A stretch of DNA of 41,467 bases from a virus. The notes below the pieces were generated by a model. That model saw only the letters and a program-made list of their open reading frames with translations, was not told the origin of the DNA and made no database searches. Location: positions 1 through 41,467 of IMG/VR virus record IMGVR_UViG_3300042406_000242; one strand, given 5' to 3'. This document shows, piece by piece, positions 1 to 7,302 of the stretch. The position numbers and the translations under genes were made by a program. Position 1 is the stretch's first letter, and each line of letters opens with the position of its first letter.

Positions 1-291
1 AGTAAATTGCCAAGTGGTGTTTATGCAAGAGTTAACGTAAAGAGTCTAGAAAATGCATTTAGATGGTTCTTTGAAACATTTGACTATTCTTGGGAGACAG
101 TTATTCAAGCTACTGAAAAGTATGTAGAAGAGTATTCTATTAATAGGTACAACTACATGCGTAACTCACAGTATTTTATTAGAAAACAGAATACAGATAA
201 AACCTGGGATTCTACTCTAGCAACTTACTGTGATATGATTACACAAGATGATTATGAAGCACCTGTATTCTTTAAAGAAAAGATAGTATGA
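1..291 (+). CDS. Unknown phage protein, C-terminal part (5' end outside window)
   Basis: The reading frame is open from the first base, so the 96 codons seen are the C-terminal end of a longer gene. A TTG near position 7 could be read as a start, but nothing supports it and the frame continues upstream. The fragment is rich in aromatic residues (several Trp, Phe and Tyr) and has no Cys pair, P-loop or other motif I recognise. Its TGA stop overlaps the ATG of the next small gene (ATGA at 288-291), which suggests translational coupling and membership of the same operon as the replication genes downstream. No function can be assigned. Confidence 0.7.
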   Translation, partial: SKLPSGVYARVNVKSLENAFRWFFETFDYSWETVIQATEKYVEEYSINRYNYMRNSQYFIRKQNTDKTWDSTLATYCDMITQDDYEAPVFFKEKIV

Positions 292-458
292 TTAGATTTA
301 AATTGTTCTTTGTTGCATTAACAGGAAGTCTTGTTTCCTGGCTGTTAGTTTATACTCTACTTATAGAAATGAACTTTGTACAGTTTTTAGCAATAGAGTT
401 TATAGTGGGACTATCTCACTACATCTATAATGATGTAAAAGGTAAATTAACAACATAA
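288..458 (+). CDS. Small single-pass membrane protein (56 aa)
   Basis: A 56-codon frame starts inside the stop codon of the preceding gene (ATGA) and ends with TAA ten bases before the helicase gene. It begins MIRFKLFFVALTGSL, continues as a hydrophobic stretch over roughly residues 5-26, then a second moderately hydrophobic stretch (about 30-44), and ends in a short basic polar tail (DVKGKLTT). This looks like one or two membrane helices. The tight coupling on the left and close spacing on the right favour a real gene over a chance frame. Small inner-membrane proteins of this sort are common in phage early regions, but no specific role is visible. Confidence 0.6.
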   Translation: MIRFKLFFVALTGSLVSWLLVYTLLIEMNFVQFLAIEFIVGLSHYIYNDVKGKLTT

Positions 459-467
459 TCCAAATGT

Positions 468-1466
468 ATGGCAGAATTATTTAACGGTGCCCGGGCTCTG
501 AAGCCTGTGAGTGAAAGAGACGCTCTTAGAAAAGCTCTTCTTAAGATGAAGGCTAGAAGATCTGGTGAGCTAAAGTCACTTAAAAGTTCATGGCCCAAAT
601 TTAATGATGCCTTCTGTGATGGATTGGAATGGAGAACTATCACCGTAGTAGGTGCTAGACCGGGAACAGGTAAAACTTTATTTATGGAGCAGTTAATCTC
701 TGATATTATTGAGGAGAATAAAGACCATAAATTTAGAGTACTTAAGTTCCAGTTTGAAATGCTTGATGAGACCAATGGTATCAGAAAGCTGAGTCTGAAT
801 ACAGGTGCTGATTACAATACATTAATGAGTAAAGGTGAACCGGTAGATAAGGATTTATATCTAAGATGTGTCCAGTACTATGAAGATAGTTCTAGAAATG
901 ACATTATTGATGTAGTATATGATCCGTGTACTGTAGATGAGATGTGTGCAACTATACATTATTATATGGAAGCTCACAAAGATGAAGCAGGTAACTACAC
1001 AAATACTCTGGTTACTATTGACCACTCAGCTTTATTTAAAGTAGGTAAAGGTCAGAAGGATAAGTTTGAAGTATTATATGCTCTTGGTGAAGCCATGACA
1101 TATATGAAGAAACATTATCCTGTGGCGTTTCTTATCTTAAGTCAGTTGAATAGGAACATAGATAACCCAGATAGATCTAAAGATGGTGACTATGGAAATT
1201 ATGTATTAGATTCTGATTTATTTGGAGCAGATGCTTTATTGCAACATGCTGATGTAGTGTTGGGTATTAATAAACCTTCTATTAGAAAAATTAGACAGTA
1301 TGGTCCAGAGAGATTTATAATTAGTGATGAAGACACTCTTGTGTTTCACTTTCTTAAATCTAGAAATGGTACCACTAGGATTAGCTTCTTCAAGCTTGAT
1401 AGACACTCCATGAGAATTATTGAAATAGCAACTCCAGCCCAAGCAAGTAAAACAATTAAAATTTAA
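468..1466 (+). CDS. DnaB-like replicative helicase (RecA-fold ATPase)
   Basis: A 332-residue protein with the RecA-like core of the DnaB (SF4) helicase family, which unwinds DNA at the replication fork. Walker A is GARPGTGKT at residues 62-70, preceded by the typical entry W-x-K-F-N-D-A-F-x-D-G-L. Walker B is LVTIDHS with Asp185, and the conserved polar strand LILSQLNR carries Gln226. The N-terminal primase-interacting domain of cellular DnaB (about 150 residues) is missing, so this is a core-only helicase as in many phages. It starts at ATG 468; another ATG at 464 is out of frame. Its neighbours (Sak4-like ATPase, probable SSB, primase) support a role in phage replication. It could alternatively be a DnaC/RadA-like loader ATPase, but the motif set fits DnaB best. 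Confidence 0.85.
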   Translation: MAELFNGARALKPVSERDALRKALLKMKARRSGELKSLKSSWPKFNDAFCDGLEWRTITVVGARPGTGKTLFMEQLISDIIEENKDHKFRVLKFQFEMLDETNGIRKLSLNTGADYNTLMSKGEPVDKDLYLRCVQYYEDSSRNDIIDVVYDPCTVDEMCATIHYYMEAHKDEAGNYTNTLVTIDHSALFKVGKGQKDKFEVLYALGEAMTYMKKHYPVAFLILSQLNRNIDNPDRSKDGDYGNYVLDSDLFGADALLQHADVVLGINKPSIRKIRQYGPERFIISDEDTLVFHFLKSRNGTTRISFFKLDRHSMRIIEIATPAQASKTIKI

Positions 1467-1468
1467 GT

Positions 1469-2050
1469 ATGAGTAGAAAAGAAAAAGAAAAGGAATTCTT
1501 TGCCCATCACATGGACAAATTCCGAAAAGCTCAGGTAACTGATCCCTACTTTACTATCAAAACTGCTTTCTTTCAGAAAGGTAAGTATGGTAGACAAGTG
1601 CAGTTATTTGAAGGTGAACTAAAGAGAGGAGAAGATATCTTCATTGAGTTTATTGATATCAATAGAGATGGTTCTGGAAAAGAAACAGGTATTGAATCTG
1701 CTTTTGAAGATAGACCACTCTTTAGATACAAACACAATCCTTATTTTGCAGAAGAATATGATGTAAAAGAAGGTACAAACTCTAATGGTGAAAATTATTT
1801 TGCCTACACTATTCCATTATCTGAGTTAATGGTTATTATGCCTGATGGTTCTGAGATTACTTATAATCTTTATGAGAAGAGAAAAGCTGAAGCTCCTAAA
1901 GAGCAAGTAACTCTTTCTGTATTTCCAGATTTTGAGGATGAGTTTATTCCAAAGCTCAAAGATGTAAGTTTAGATATTGAAGAATCAGCTTCTGATATTC
2001 TTCTAAGAATTGCATCTGAATTTCAAAAACTAGCAACTAAGATAAAATGA
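1469..2050 (+). CDS. Unknown phage replication-region protein (193 aa)
   Basis: I do not recognise this protein. It follows the helicase after only two bases and overlaps the Sak4-like gene by four bases (ATGA), so it is co-translated with both. The N-terminus is highly charged (MSRKEKEKEFF), the middle is beta-rich with many aromatic residues, and the C-terminal 25 residues look like an amphipathic helix. There are no Cys pairs or nucleotide-binding motifs. Its position between a helicase and a recombinase ATPase makes a DNA-transaction accessory role plausible, such as a helicase loader or ssDNA-binding factor, but this is only inferred from context. Confidence 0.75.
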   Translation: MSRKEKEKEFFAHHMDKFRKAQVTDPYFTIKTAFFQKGKYGRQVQLFEGELKRGEDIFIEFIDINRDGSGKETGIESAFEDRPLFRYKHNPYFAEEYDVKEGTNSNGENYFAYTIPLSELMVIMPDGSEITYNLYEKRKAEAPKEQVTLSVFPDFEDEFIPKLKDVSLDIEESASDILLRIASEFQKLATKIK

Positions 2051-2769
2051 GTATAGTACTTCCAACTAAAAAAGTTAAGGCTGAAAGAGTTAATCCAAAG
2101 AGATTGGTTATCTATTCAAAGCCTAAGACAGGTAAAACAACATCATTTGCAGGTCTAGAAGATAATTTGATTCTAGATTTAGAGAATGGTGCTGATTATG
2201 TAGAAGCTCTTAAAGTAAAAATTAGCACTCTTCAAGAATTACTTGATGCAGGTAAAGCAATTAAAGCTGCAGGCAATCCATACAAATATGTTACAATTGA
2301 TACTGTAACTGCATTAGAAGATATGGTAATGCCTTTAGCTATCAAGCTTTACAAGAATACAAGCATGGGTAAAAACTATGATGGTGACAATGTATTATCT
2401 CTGCCAAATGGTGCAGGATATTTATATTTAAGACAAGCTTTCTTTCAAGTTTTAGATTTTATTGATACTTTAGCTCCCCACATTATTTTGTCTGGTCATA
2501 TTAAAGACAAGCAAGTTGATGATAAGGGAGAGATGGTTCTTGCCGCAAACATAGATTTGACAGGTAAGATTAAGTCTCTAATCTGTGCTAATGCAGATGC
2601 AATTGGCTATATGTATAGAAAAGGTAACAAAACTATTTTGTCTTTTAAGACAAATGAAGAGGTTACTTGTGGTGCAAGACCAGAACATCTAAGAAATGAA
2701 GAGATAGTAGTTACAGAGATGAATGAAAAAGGAGAACTTGAGTTCCACTGGGACAAAGTATTTATTTAA
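2047..2769 (+). CDS. Sak4-like RecA-fold recombination ATPase
   Basis: A 240-residue P-loop protein of the type annotated as phage nucleotide-binding protein / Sak4 (a single-domain RecA/Rad51 relative used in phage recombination with an SSB partner). Walker A is SKPKTGKTTS starting at residue 24, very close to the N-terminus as is typical of the family. Walker B is YVTIDTVTALED with Asp85. A later strand IILSGH near residue 150 occupies the sensor position. It overlaps the previous gene by four bases, and the next gene is a probable ssDNA-binding protein, a pairing that recurs for Sak4. Single-strand annealing stimulated by SSB is known for the family; its activity here is inferred. Confidence 0.78.
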   Translation: MSIVLPTKKVKAERVNPKRLVIYSKPKTGKTTSFAGLEDNLILDLENGADYVEALKVKISTLQELLDAGKAIKAAGNPYKYVTIDTVTALEDMVMPLAIKLYKNTSMGKNYDGDNVLSLPNGAGYLYLRQAFFQVLDFIDTLAPHIILSGHIKDKQVDDKGEMVLAANIDLTGKIKSLICANADAIGYMYRKGNKTILSFKTNEEVTCGARPEHLRNEEIVVTEMNEKGELEFHWDKVFI

Positions 2770-2788
2770 TTATTAAAAACAAAGAAAA

Positions 2789-3472
2789 ATGGCATTAAGC
2801 ACAACTGATTTGGGCACAGCAGGCTCAGGACTACCAAAAACAATTACTCCAGGTAATCATGTATTGAAAATTAATAGCATTGAACTTGAGGAATTCAAGT
2901 TTATTCCTGGTGCTTATCATCTTATGATGCATGTAGAGACTCAACCTATTGAAGGTTTTGAAGGCTTTATGATTGATAAAGATGATGAAAGCAAAGGAAG
3001 ATATGCGGGTCAGATTGGTAGAGTAAAAGCAAGCCAATATGCATTTGCTGACGGTGAGACCAAGTCTGGTGTTAAGATTCAAAGAGATAGATCTATTTTG
3101 ATTTTCTTGAGAACTCTTGCACATACTATGGAATTAGATTCTTGGTTCCTTGAACAAGATGGTCAGCATGAAACAATTGAAGACTTTGTTAAAGCATTCA
3201 ATAAAACAGCAGATTTCAGAGGTAAATATCTTGAGTTCTGTGTTGCTGGTAAAGAGTATGAAGGTAAATCAGGTTATACTAACTATGATATGTGGTTACC
3301 AAAAGCAGAAGGTAAAAAGTATGCATTTGGAGCTGTTGAAGGTGGTGTAGTTATACCTTATGATGAAACCAAGCATCTCAAAAAATTAGAAGTTAAAGAA
3401 GTTAAGTCCTTTGGGGATGATGATGATGTATTTTTGAAACCAAAAACATCTTCTGACTTTAGTTTAGACTAA
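2789..3472 (+). CDS. Probable phage single-stranded DNA-binding protein
   Basis: A 227-residue protein with a beta-rich body and an acidic, flexible C-terminus (a run of Asp near residue 208, ending SSDFSLD). That is the layout of phage ssDNA-binding proteins, whose acidic tails dock partner proteins. The start region G-N-H-V-L-K-I-N-S-I resembles the first strand of phage OB-fold or DUF669-type proteins. It lies directly after the Sak4-like ATPase and before a strong terminator, so it ends the first transcription block. The start is preceded by an A-rich leader (aaaaacaaagaaaa) with no Shine-Dalgarno sequence. No fold-level proof is possible by eye, so the call rests on tail, size and neighbours. 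Confidence 0.55.
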   Translation: MALSTTDLGTAGSGLPKTITPGNHVLKINSIELEEFKFIPGAYHLMMHVETQPIEGFEGFMIDKDDESKGRYAGQIGRVKASQYAFADGETKSGVKIQRDRSILIFLRTLAHTMELDSWFLEQDGQHETIEDFVKAFNKTADFRGKYLEFCVAGKEYEGKSGYTNYDMWLPKAEGKKYAFGAVEGGVVIPYDETKHLKKLEVKEVKSFGDDDDVFLKPKTSSDFSLD

Positions 3473-3489
3473 CTACTACCTAGATAATA

Positions 3490-3565
3490 GGGGGGAGTTA
3501 GTAATAAATTAATGTATAACAGAGATTTCTAACTAAATCAGGAGCCTCCCCCCTTTATTTTTATT
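3490..3565 (+). terminator. Long G/C hairpin terminator after the helicase-SSB block
   Basis: GGGGGGAG at 3490-3497 pairs perfectly with CTCCCCCC at 3546-3553, followed by a T-rich tract (tttatttttatt). Inside the large loop, GTTAG at 3497-3501 can pair with CTAAC at 3529-3533, making a branched or stacked structure. The loop is longer than in a classical intrinsic terminator, so it could also act as a 3' end stabiliser. Confidence 0.65.
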
Positions 3566-3569
3566 GGTT

Positions 3570-4547
3570 ATGATTTCAACAAAGAACTTAGTATCTGATT
3601 TACAGGATGTACCCAGAGAATGGGTATTTGAATATTATCTAAACTTAAAAGAAAAACTCATTGGTCAGGATATAAAAATGCTATCTGCATTTAATGTAAA
3701 GGATAAAGTTCCAAGCATGTTTATCTATCGCAATGGGGATTGCTATAAGTTTAAAGATTTCTCTTCTGGCTTTCAAGGTGATCAAATTGAACTTGTCAAA
3801 TGTTTATTTAACTATGATACAAGATTCAAAGCAGTTAATAGAATACTACATGATTATCAAGAGTATCTAAAGTATAATGCACCTGCAGAAAGAGGACCTA
3901 TACAATTTCATGATAAGTTCAAGGTAACAGATTTCCAAATGAGACATTGGAATTCCCAAGACTCTAAGTTTTGGATGAGTTTTAGGATTTCTTCAGTCAT
4001 ACTGGAGAGATACAATGTTGTTCCATTGGAGTTCTTTACTATGGAAAAGACTGAAGTTGATGGTAGTATAACATCTTATAAGTTTGCAAGACCTTATGTT
4101 TATGGTTATTTTAGACAAGATGGTGAGTTGTATAAGATATATATGCCAAAAGTTCCAGAGAAGAAGTTCATTAAGATCCAAAACTATACACAGGGTATAG
4201 ATCAACTGCAATATGATTCCAAGTATCTACTGATTGTTTCTTCACTTAAAGATCTTATGTCTTTTAAGAAACTTGGTATTGGTAATATAGAATGTATTGC
4301 TCCAGACAGTGAGAATACAATGATTGGAGAATCTGTTATAAATAAACTTAGGGAGAAGTATTCTAAGATTATTGTACTGTTTGATAATGATGAGCCCGGC
4401 ATGAAAGCTGCTCAGAGATATCAGGACAAGTATAATATTCCACATGTAGTACTTGACATGTCTAAGGATTTATCAGACTCTGTTAGAGATCATGGTATTG
4501 AACCTGTGAGAGATCAATTATTATCTTTATTAAAACAAACAGTATGA
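3570..4547 (+). CDS. DNA primase, TOPRIM type without zinc finger
   Basis: A 325-residue DnaG-like primase that would make RNA primers for replication. Residues about 35-75 match the CHC2-like N-terminal fold (VPSMFIYRNGDCYKFKDFSSG) but without zinc-binding Cys/His. The TOPRIM domain carries I-V-S-S-L-K-D (SSLKD at 224-228) and the metal-binding strand IVLFDNDEPG (Asp272, Asp274). The Glu usual in the first TOPRIM motif is Ser here; variants of the form S/K-S-L/M-K-D occur in other phage primases. ATG 3570 is preferred over an in-frame TTG at 3564. The gene follows a terminator and its end overlaps the next gene by four bases. Confidence 0.78.
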   Translation: MISTKNLVSDLQDVPREWVFEYYLNLKEKLIGQDIKMLSAFNVKDKVPSMFIYRNGDCYKFKDFSSGFQGDQIELVKCLFNYDTRFKAVNRILHDYQEYLKYNAPAERGPIQFHDKFKVTDFQMRHWNSQDSKFWMSFRISSVILERYNVVPLEFFTMEKTEVDGSITSYKFARPYVYGYFRQDGELYKIYMPKVPEKKFIKIQNYTQGIDQLQYDSKYLLIVSSLKDLMSFKKLGIGNIECIAPDSENTMIGESVINKLREKYSKIIVLFDNDEPGMKAAQRYQDKYNIPHVVLDMSKDLSDSVRDHGIEPVRDQLLSLLKQTV

Positions 4548-4969
4548 GTTGGTTATACAAAGGTGAAGTATTTAATGACAGCAAAATTCCAGATGGTGCT
4601 GTAGGTTTCATTTATGAAATGGAAGCAATCATTAATGGTAAAGCAGTCCGTTATATTGGCAAAAAGAACTTTTATTCTACAGTTAAAAAGAAACTGGGAA
4701 AGAAAGCTATTGCTGCAATGACAGACAAAAGGGCATCAAAATACACTTTTGTTAGTAAAACTAACTATCAAAACTATTACAGTAGTAATCAAGTGCTACA
4801 GGATGCACATAAAGCAGGAGTACCTATAAAGAGATTTATGGTTAGAATATGTTTCTCAAAGACAGAGTTAACATATCATGAGACCAAATTTCAATTTGTA
4901 AGGGAAGTGCTTGAAAAAGAAGAATATCTAAATGCCAATATTCTTGGCAGGTTTTATAAAATCAAATAG
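4544..4969 (+). CDS. GIY-YIG-type putative endonuclease
   Basis: A 141-residue protein that resembles a phage family of small putative nucleases. It shows G-F-I-Y-E-M near residues 22-27 and V-R-Y-I-G-K-K near 37-43, corresponding to the GIY and YIG halves, then an N-Y-Y-S-S-N-Q segment, and later an E-L-T-Y-H-E-T-K-F-Q-F helix that supplies a Glu and Tyr. It ends in the family-like N-A-N-I-L-G-R-F. The role in phages is not settled: some relatives are homing endonucleases, others may act on host DNA. It overlaps the primase stop by four bases, suggesting an ordinary operon member rather than a recently inserted homing gene. Confidence 0.65.
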   Translation: MSWLYKGEVFNDSKIPDGAVGFIYEMEAIINGKAVRYIGKKNFYSTVKKKLGKKAIAAMTDKRASKYTFVSKTNYQNYYSSNQVLQDAHKAGVPIKRFMVRICFSKTELTYHETKFQFVREVLEKEEYLNANILGRFYKIK

Positions 4970-4970
4970 T

Positions 4971-5387
4971 ATGAATGAAATAAATATGATGGCTACCCTT
5001 GTCAAATTAGCTGACTTGGGAGTAACTGGTATTAAAGTACAATATGAAGGATCTGGTGATTCAGGTGCAATTGAAAATGTAATCTACACTACAGAAAAAA
5101 TGGCTGAAGATGAAGAAGATGCATTTGATGAAATTAATGATATTTATGTATGGAATCAAGATGTATTACATCTTCAAGACTTAGATTCTGGTCTTAGTTC
5201 TGATATAGCAAATTTTGTTGAAGAACAATTACTTAATGATATTGAGGATTGGTGGAACAATGATGGTGGTTATGGTGCAGTATGCATTTTAGTTCCTTCT
5301 GGTAAGTATAAAATCTTTAATGATATTAGAATTACCCAGGTTGAAAGTTATTTTCATGAAGGATCATTAATCCAAAAGACATTGTAA
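4971..5387 (+). CDS. DUF6878-like protein
   Basis: A 138-residue acidic protein (39 upstream bases in the same frame are ignored because they lie in the preceding gene; ATG 4971 comes one base after its TAG). The first third has V-Q-Y-E-G-S-G-D-S-G-A-I-E and the last third D-W-W-N-N-D-G-G-Y-G, the two hallmark segments I associate with DUF6878, a family of unknown function found in phages and bacteria. The C-terminus overlaps the next gene by one base (TAATG). The next gene belongs to another domain of unknown function also common in mobile elements. The biochemical role is unknown. Confidence 0.6.
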   Translation: MNEINMMATLVKLADLGVTGIKVQYEGSGDSGAIENVIYTTEKMAEDEEDAFDEINDIYVWNQDVLHLQDLDSGLSSDIANFVEEQLLNDIEDWWNNDGGYGAVCILVPSGKYKIFNDIRITQVESYFHEGSLIQKTL

Positions 5388-5734
5388 TGGCACATCCGTA
5401 TCAACATGCAGTATCTTCAGCTAGAAAGTTTGGAGGTATACCAGAAGACTATATGCATATTCATAATTGGTTTGATGAAACCAAAGCATGGGTAGGTCAT
5501 AGTAAGCATAGAATGTTCCGTCACCATAGTGAGGGTATATTTGAATGTGAGAGACGTCATGGTTTTTATATTATAAATTCTGATGACAAAAGAGTGTATA
5601 CAAGATATGTTGCAGAACAACATGTTAAGGAAGATTGCAATGGATATATTCCTACTGCAAAAGAATGGATAGATATGATTGCATCGGGTGAAATTAAAGA
5701 TTGGGCTATTAAGACCTTAAAAATTGAAGACTAA
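5387..5734 (+). CDS. DUF6915-like protein
   Basis: A 115-residue protein that fits the DUF6915 family throughout. It begins MAHPYQHAVSSARKFGG, followed by P-E-D-Y-M-x-I-H-N-W-F-D-E-T-K, then a His-rich segment (GHSKHRMFRHHSEGIF) and R-Y-V-A-E-Q-H-V-K-E-D, ending with a helix containing A-K-E-W-I. The conserved His, Asp and Arg residues suggest a metal- or phosphate-binding site, but the family has no known function to my knowledge. It is coupled to both neighbours by one-base TAATG overlaps. Confidence 0.65.
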   Translation: MAHPYQHAVSSARKFGGIPEDYMHIHNWFDETKAWVGHSKHRMFRHHSEGIFECERRHGFYIINSDDKRVYTRYVAEQHVKEDCNGYIPTAKEWIDMIASGEIKDWAIKTLKIED

Positions 5735-6135
5735 TGACAAGAGATGAATTAAAAAATCTGATTAACATGTTTCAATCAAGTGATTATGAGAATCATGTAG
5801 TTGCATTTCATGCAATTGAGAATAGTATACTTGATAATAATGAGCTAGTATTATTGTATAAATTTTCAGGACAACCATTTGCACAATGGAAGAAAGAAAT
5901 TCCAATGACTGCACAGAGGATTGCTAATGTAATTGGTGATGAAGCCATAGCATTATCATCTGCACGTGTACTTGGTATTATTACTAACAATAAAGCTGCT
6001 AAACATGTAATAGAAACATTCCTGGAGTTTTTCATCCGGGACTTAACCAGTATGTTAGGAAGCATAGGGTATCCAATGGACAAAGTAGACATCAATGTAA
6101 AAATAAGAGATGATGGACAAAGCACAGAGCCTTAG
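5734..6135 (+). CDS. Unknown protein sharing a helical module with the 8512-9750 gene product
   Basis: A 133-residue protein of unknown function. Its first 45 residues (L-x-N-L-I-N-M-F-Q-S-S-D-Y-E-N-H, then A-x-x-A-I-E-N and a Leu-rich helix) closely resemble a segment around residues 206-240 of the protein encoded at 8512-9750 (M-F-K-S-S-D-K-D-N-H, M-A-N and a Leu-rich helix). The rest is helical and ends in a short polar tail. The gene overlaps the metallopeptidase/VWA gene by 26 bases and starts within the previous stop codon, so it belongs to the cluster leading into the VWA-MoxR pair. Confidence 0.7.
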   Translation: MTRDELKNLINMFQSSDYENHVVAFHAIENSILDNNELVLLYKFSGQPFAQWKKEIPMTAQRIANVIGDEAIALSSARVLGIITNNKAAKHVIETFLEFFIRDLTSMLGSIGYPMDKVDINVKIRDDGQSTEP

Positions 6136-7291
6136 TAAAATAAGTAAAGACTTAATGTTGAAAGAGCCCTATTACGGGTTTTTTCTCATTATGTTGAATA
6201 AAGTTTGGAGAAAAGATCTCCCAACTGCAGGAGTAAGCAAACAGAATATTAATTATCAATTAGCCATTAATGAGGAATTCTGGACTGGTCTAAGTGATGA
6301 TCATAAAATGGGCTTACTGAAGCATGAATTACTCCATATTGCATTTGGTCACCTTACAAGTTTTAGTTCTTTTAGTAACAAAAAACTTGCAAATGTTGCC
6401 ATGGATATGGAAATTAATCAGTATATTGAAGACTCTTGGCTGCCAGAAGGAGGTATCAGAATTGAAGACTATGCAGATCTCAAACTAGATAAAAGAGCTG
6501 GTTGTAGATATTACTATGACCAGCTTCTCCGCCTTCAAGATGAGAAGGATAAGAATGGTACCACAGGTAATGATGCCATGGATAAACTTCTTGATAATGT
6601 AGCTAGTGGAAATATTCCAGATCATAGCACATGGGAAGAGTTTGAGGACATGACTGATGCTGAGAAAAAGCTAATTGAAAAGCAAGTTCAGAAGATTCTA
6701 CAAGATGCAAAAGAACAGACTGTAAAGAAACGTGGTAATGTACCAGGTGAGATTGAGGGTCTAATTGTAGTTGAAGAGTTTACTGCACCTAAGTTTGATT
6801 GGAAAGGTTATCTCAGAAGGTTTACTGGAGTAAGTACTAAAGTATTTACTAAGAAGATCAGGAGAAAAGAGAACCGTAGATATGAAGATAATCCAGGTCT
6901 GAAGATTAAGATGCGTCAGCACATGCTGCTTGCTATTGATACTTCAGGTTCAGTAAGTGATACAGAACTTGCTGAGTTTATGAATGAGATACATCATATC
7001 TATAAAGTAGGAGTAGATATTACTGTAGTACAGTGTGATACTTCTATTAAATCTATTGAGCCTTACAAAGGCAAGAATGAGATAAGTATATTAGGAAGAG
7101 GTGGGACTGAATTTGATCCCGTCCTAGATTATTACAACGCAAACCTAAAGAAATATACAAGCTTGGTATATTTCACTGATGGTGAATGTTATACATCTGT
7201 AAGACCAAGAGGTAAAGTCCTTTGGGTCTTGTCAGAAAGATCAGGCATGAATGAAGACCTACCAGGTCAAGTAATTAAATTAGAATTATAA
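6110..7291 (+). CDS. DUF2201-like metallopeptidase/VWA protein, partner of a MoxR ATPase
   Basis: A 393-residue two-domain protein. The N-terminal domain has HELLHIAFGH at residues 72-81, a zincin-type zinc site (HExxH plus a third His), as in the putative metallopeptidase domain DUF2201. The C-terminal VWA-like domain has an intact MIDAS: D-T-S-G-S at 277-281, a Thr in G-R-G-G-T-E-F-D (Thr333) and T-D-G-E with Asp357. A charged, helical linker lies between. In bacteria such proteins usually work with a MoxR-type AAA+ ATPase, and one is encoded immediately downstream (11-base gap). MoxR-VWA pairs remodel or mature target proteins; the phage target is unknown. Confidence 0.82.
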   Translation: MMDKAQSLSKISKDLMLKEPYYGFFLIMLNKVWRKDLPTAGVSKQNINYQLAINEEFWTGLSDDHKMGLLKHELLHIAFGHLTSFSSFSNKKLANVAMDMEINQYIEDSWLPEGGIRIEDYADLKLDKRAGCRYYYDQLLRLQDEKDKNGTTGNDAMDKLLDNVASGNIPDHSTWEEFEDMTDAEKKLIEKQVQKILQDAKEQTVKKRGNVPGEIEGLIVVEEFTAPKFDWKGYLRRFTGVSTKVFTKKIRRKENRRYEDNPGLKIKMRQHMLLAIDTSGSVSDTELAEFMNEIHHIYKVGVDITVVQCDTSIKSIEPYKGKNEISILGRGGTEFDPVLDYYNANLKKYTSLVYFTDGECYTSVRPRGKVLWVLSERSGMNEDLPGQVIKLEL

Positions 7292-7302
7292 AAACAAACA
7301 TT

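Noticed and set aside
425-775. 116-codon frame on the - strand
   Set aside because: Lies opposite the helicase gene, whose motifs are clear; no recognisable protein features and no space of its own.
3150-3350. 66-codon frame on the + strand
   Set aside because: Out-of-frame shadow inside the probable SSB gene, with Lys/Leu-rich composition and no start context.
3564-3570. TTG start for the primase
   Set aside because: In-frame ATG six bases later is a better start and the two extra codons add nothing conserved.
4932-4971. Upstream start for the DUF6878-like gene
   Set aside because: The extension lies within the preceding gene; ATG 4971, just after that gene's stop, matches the operon pattern.
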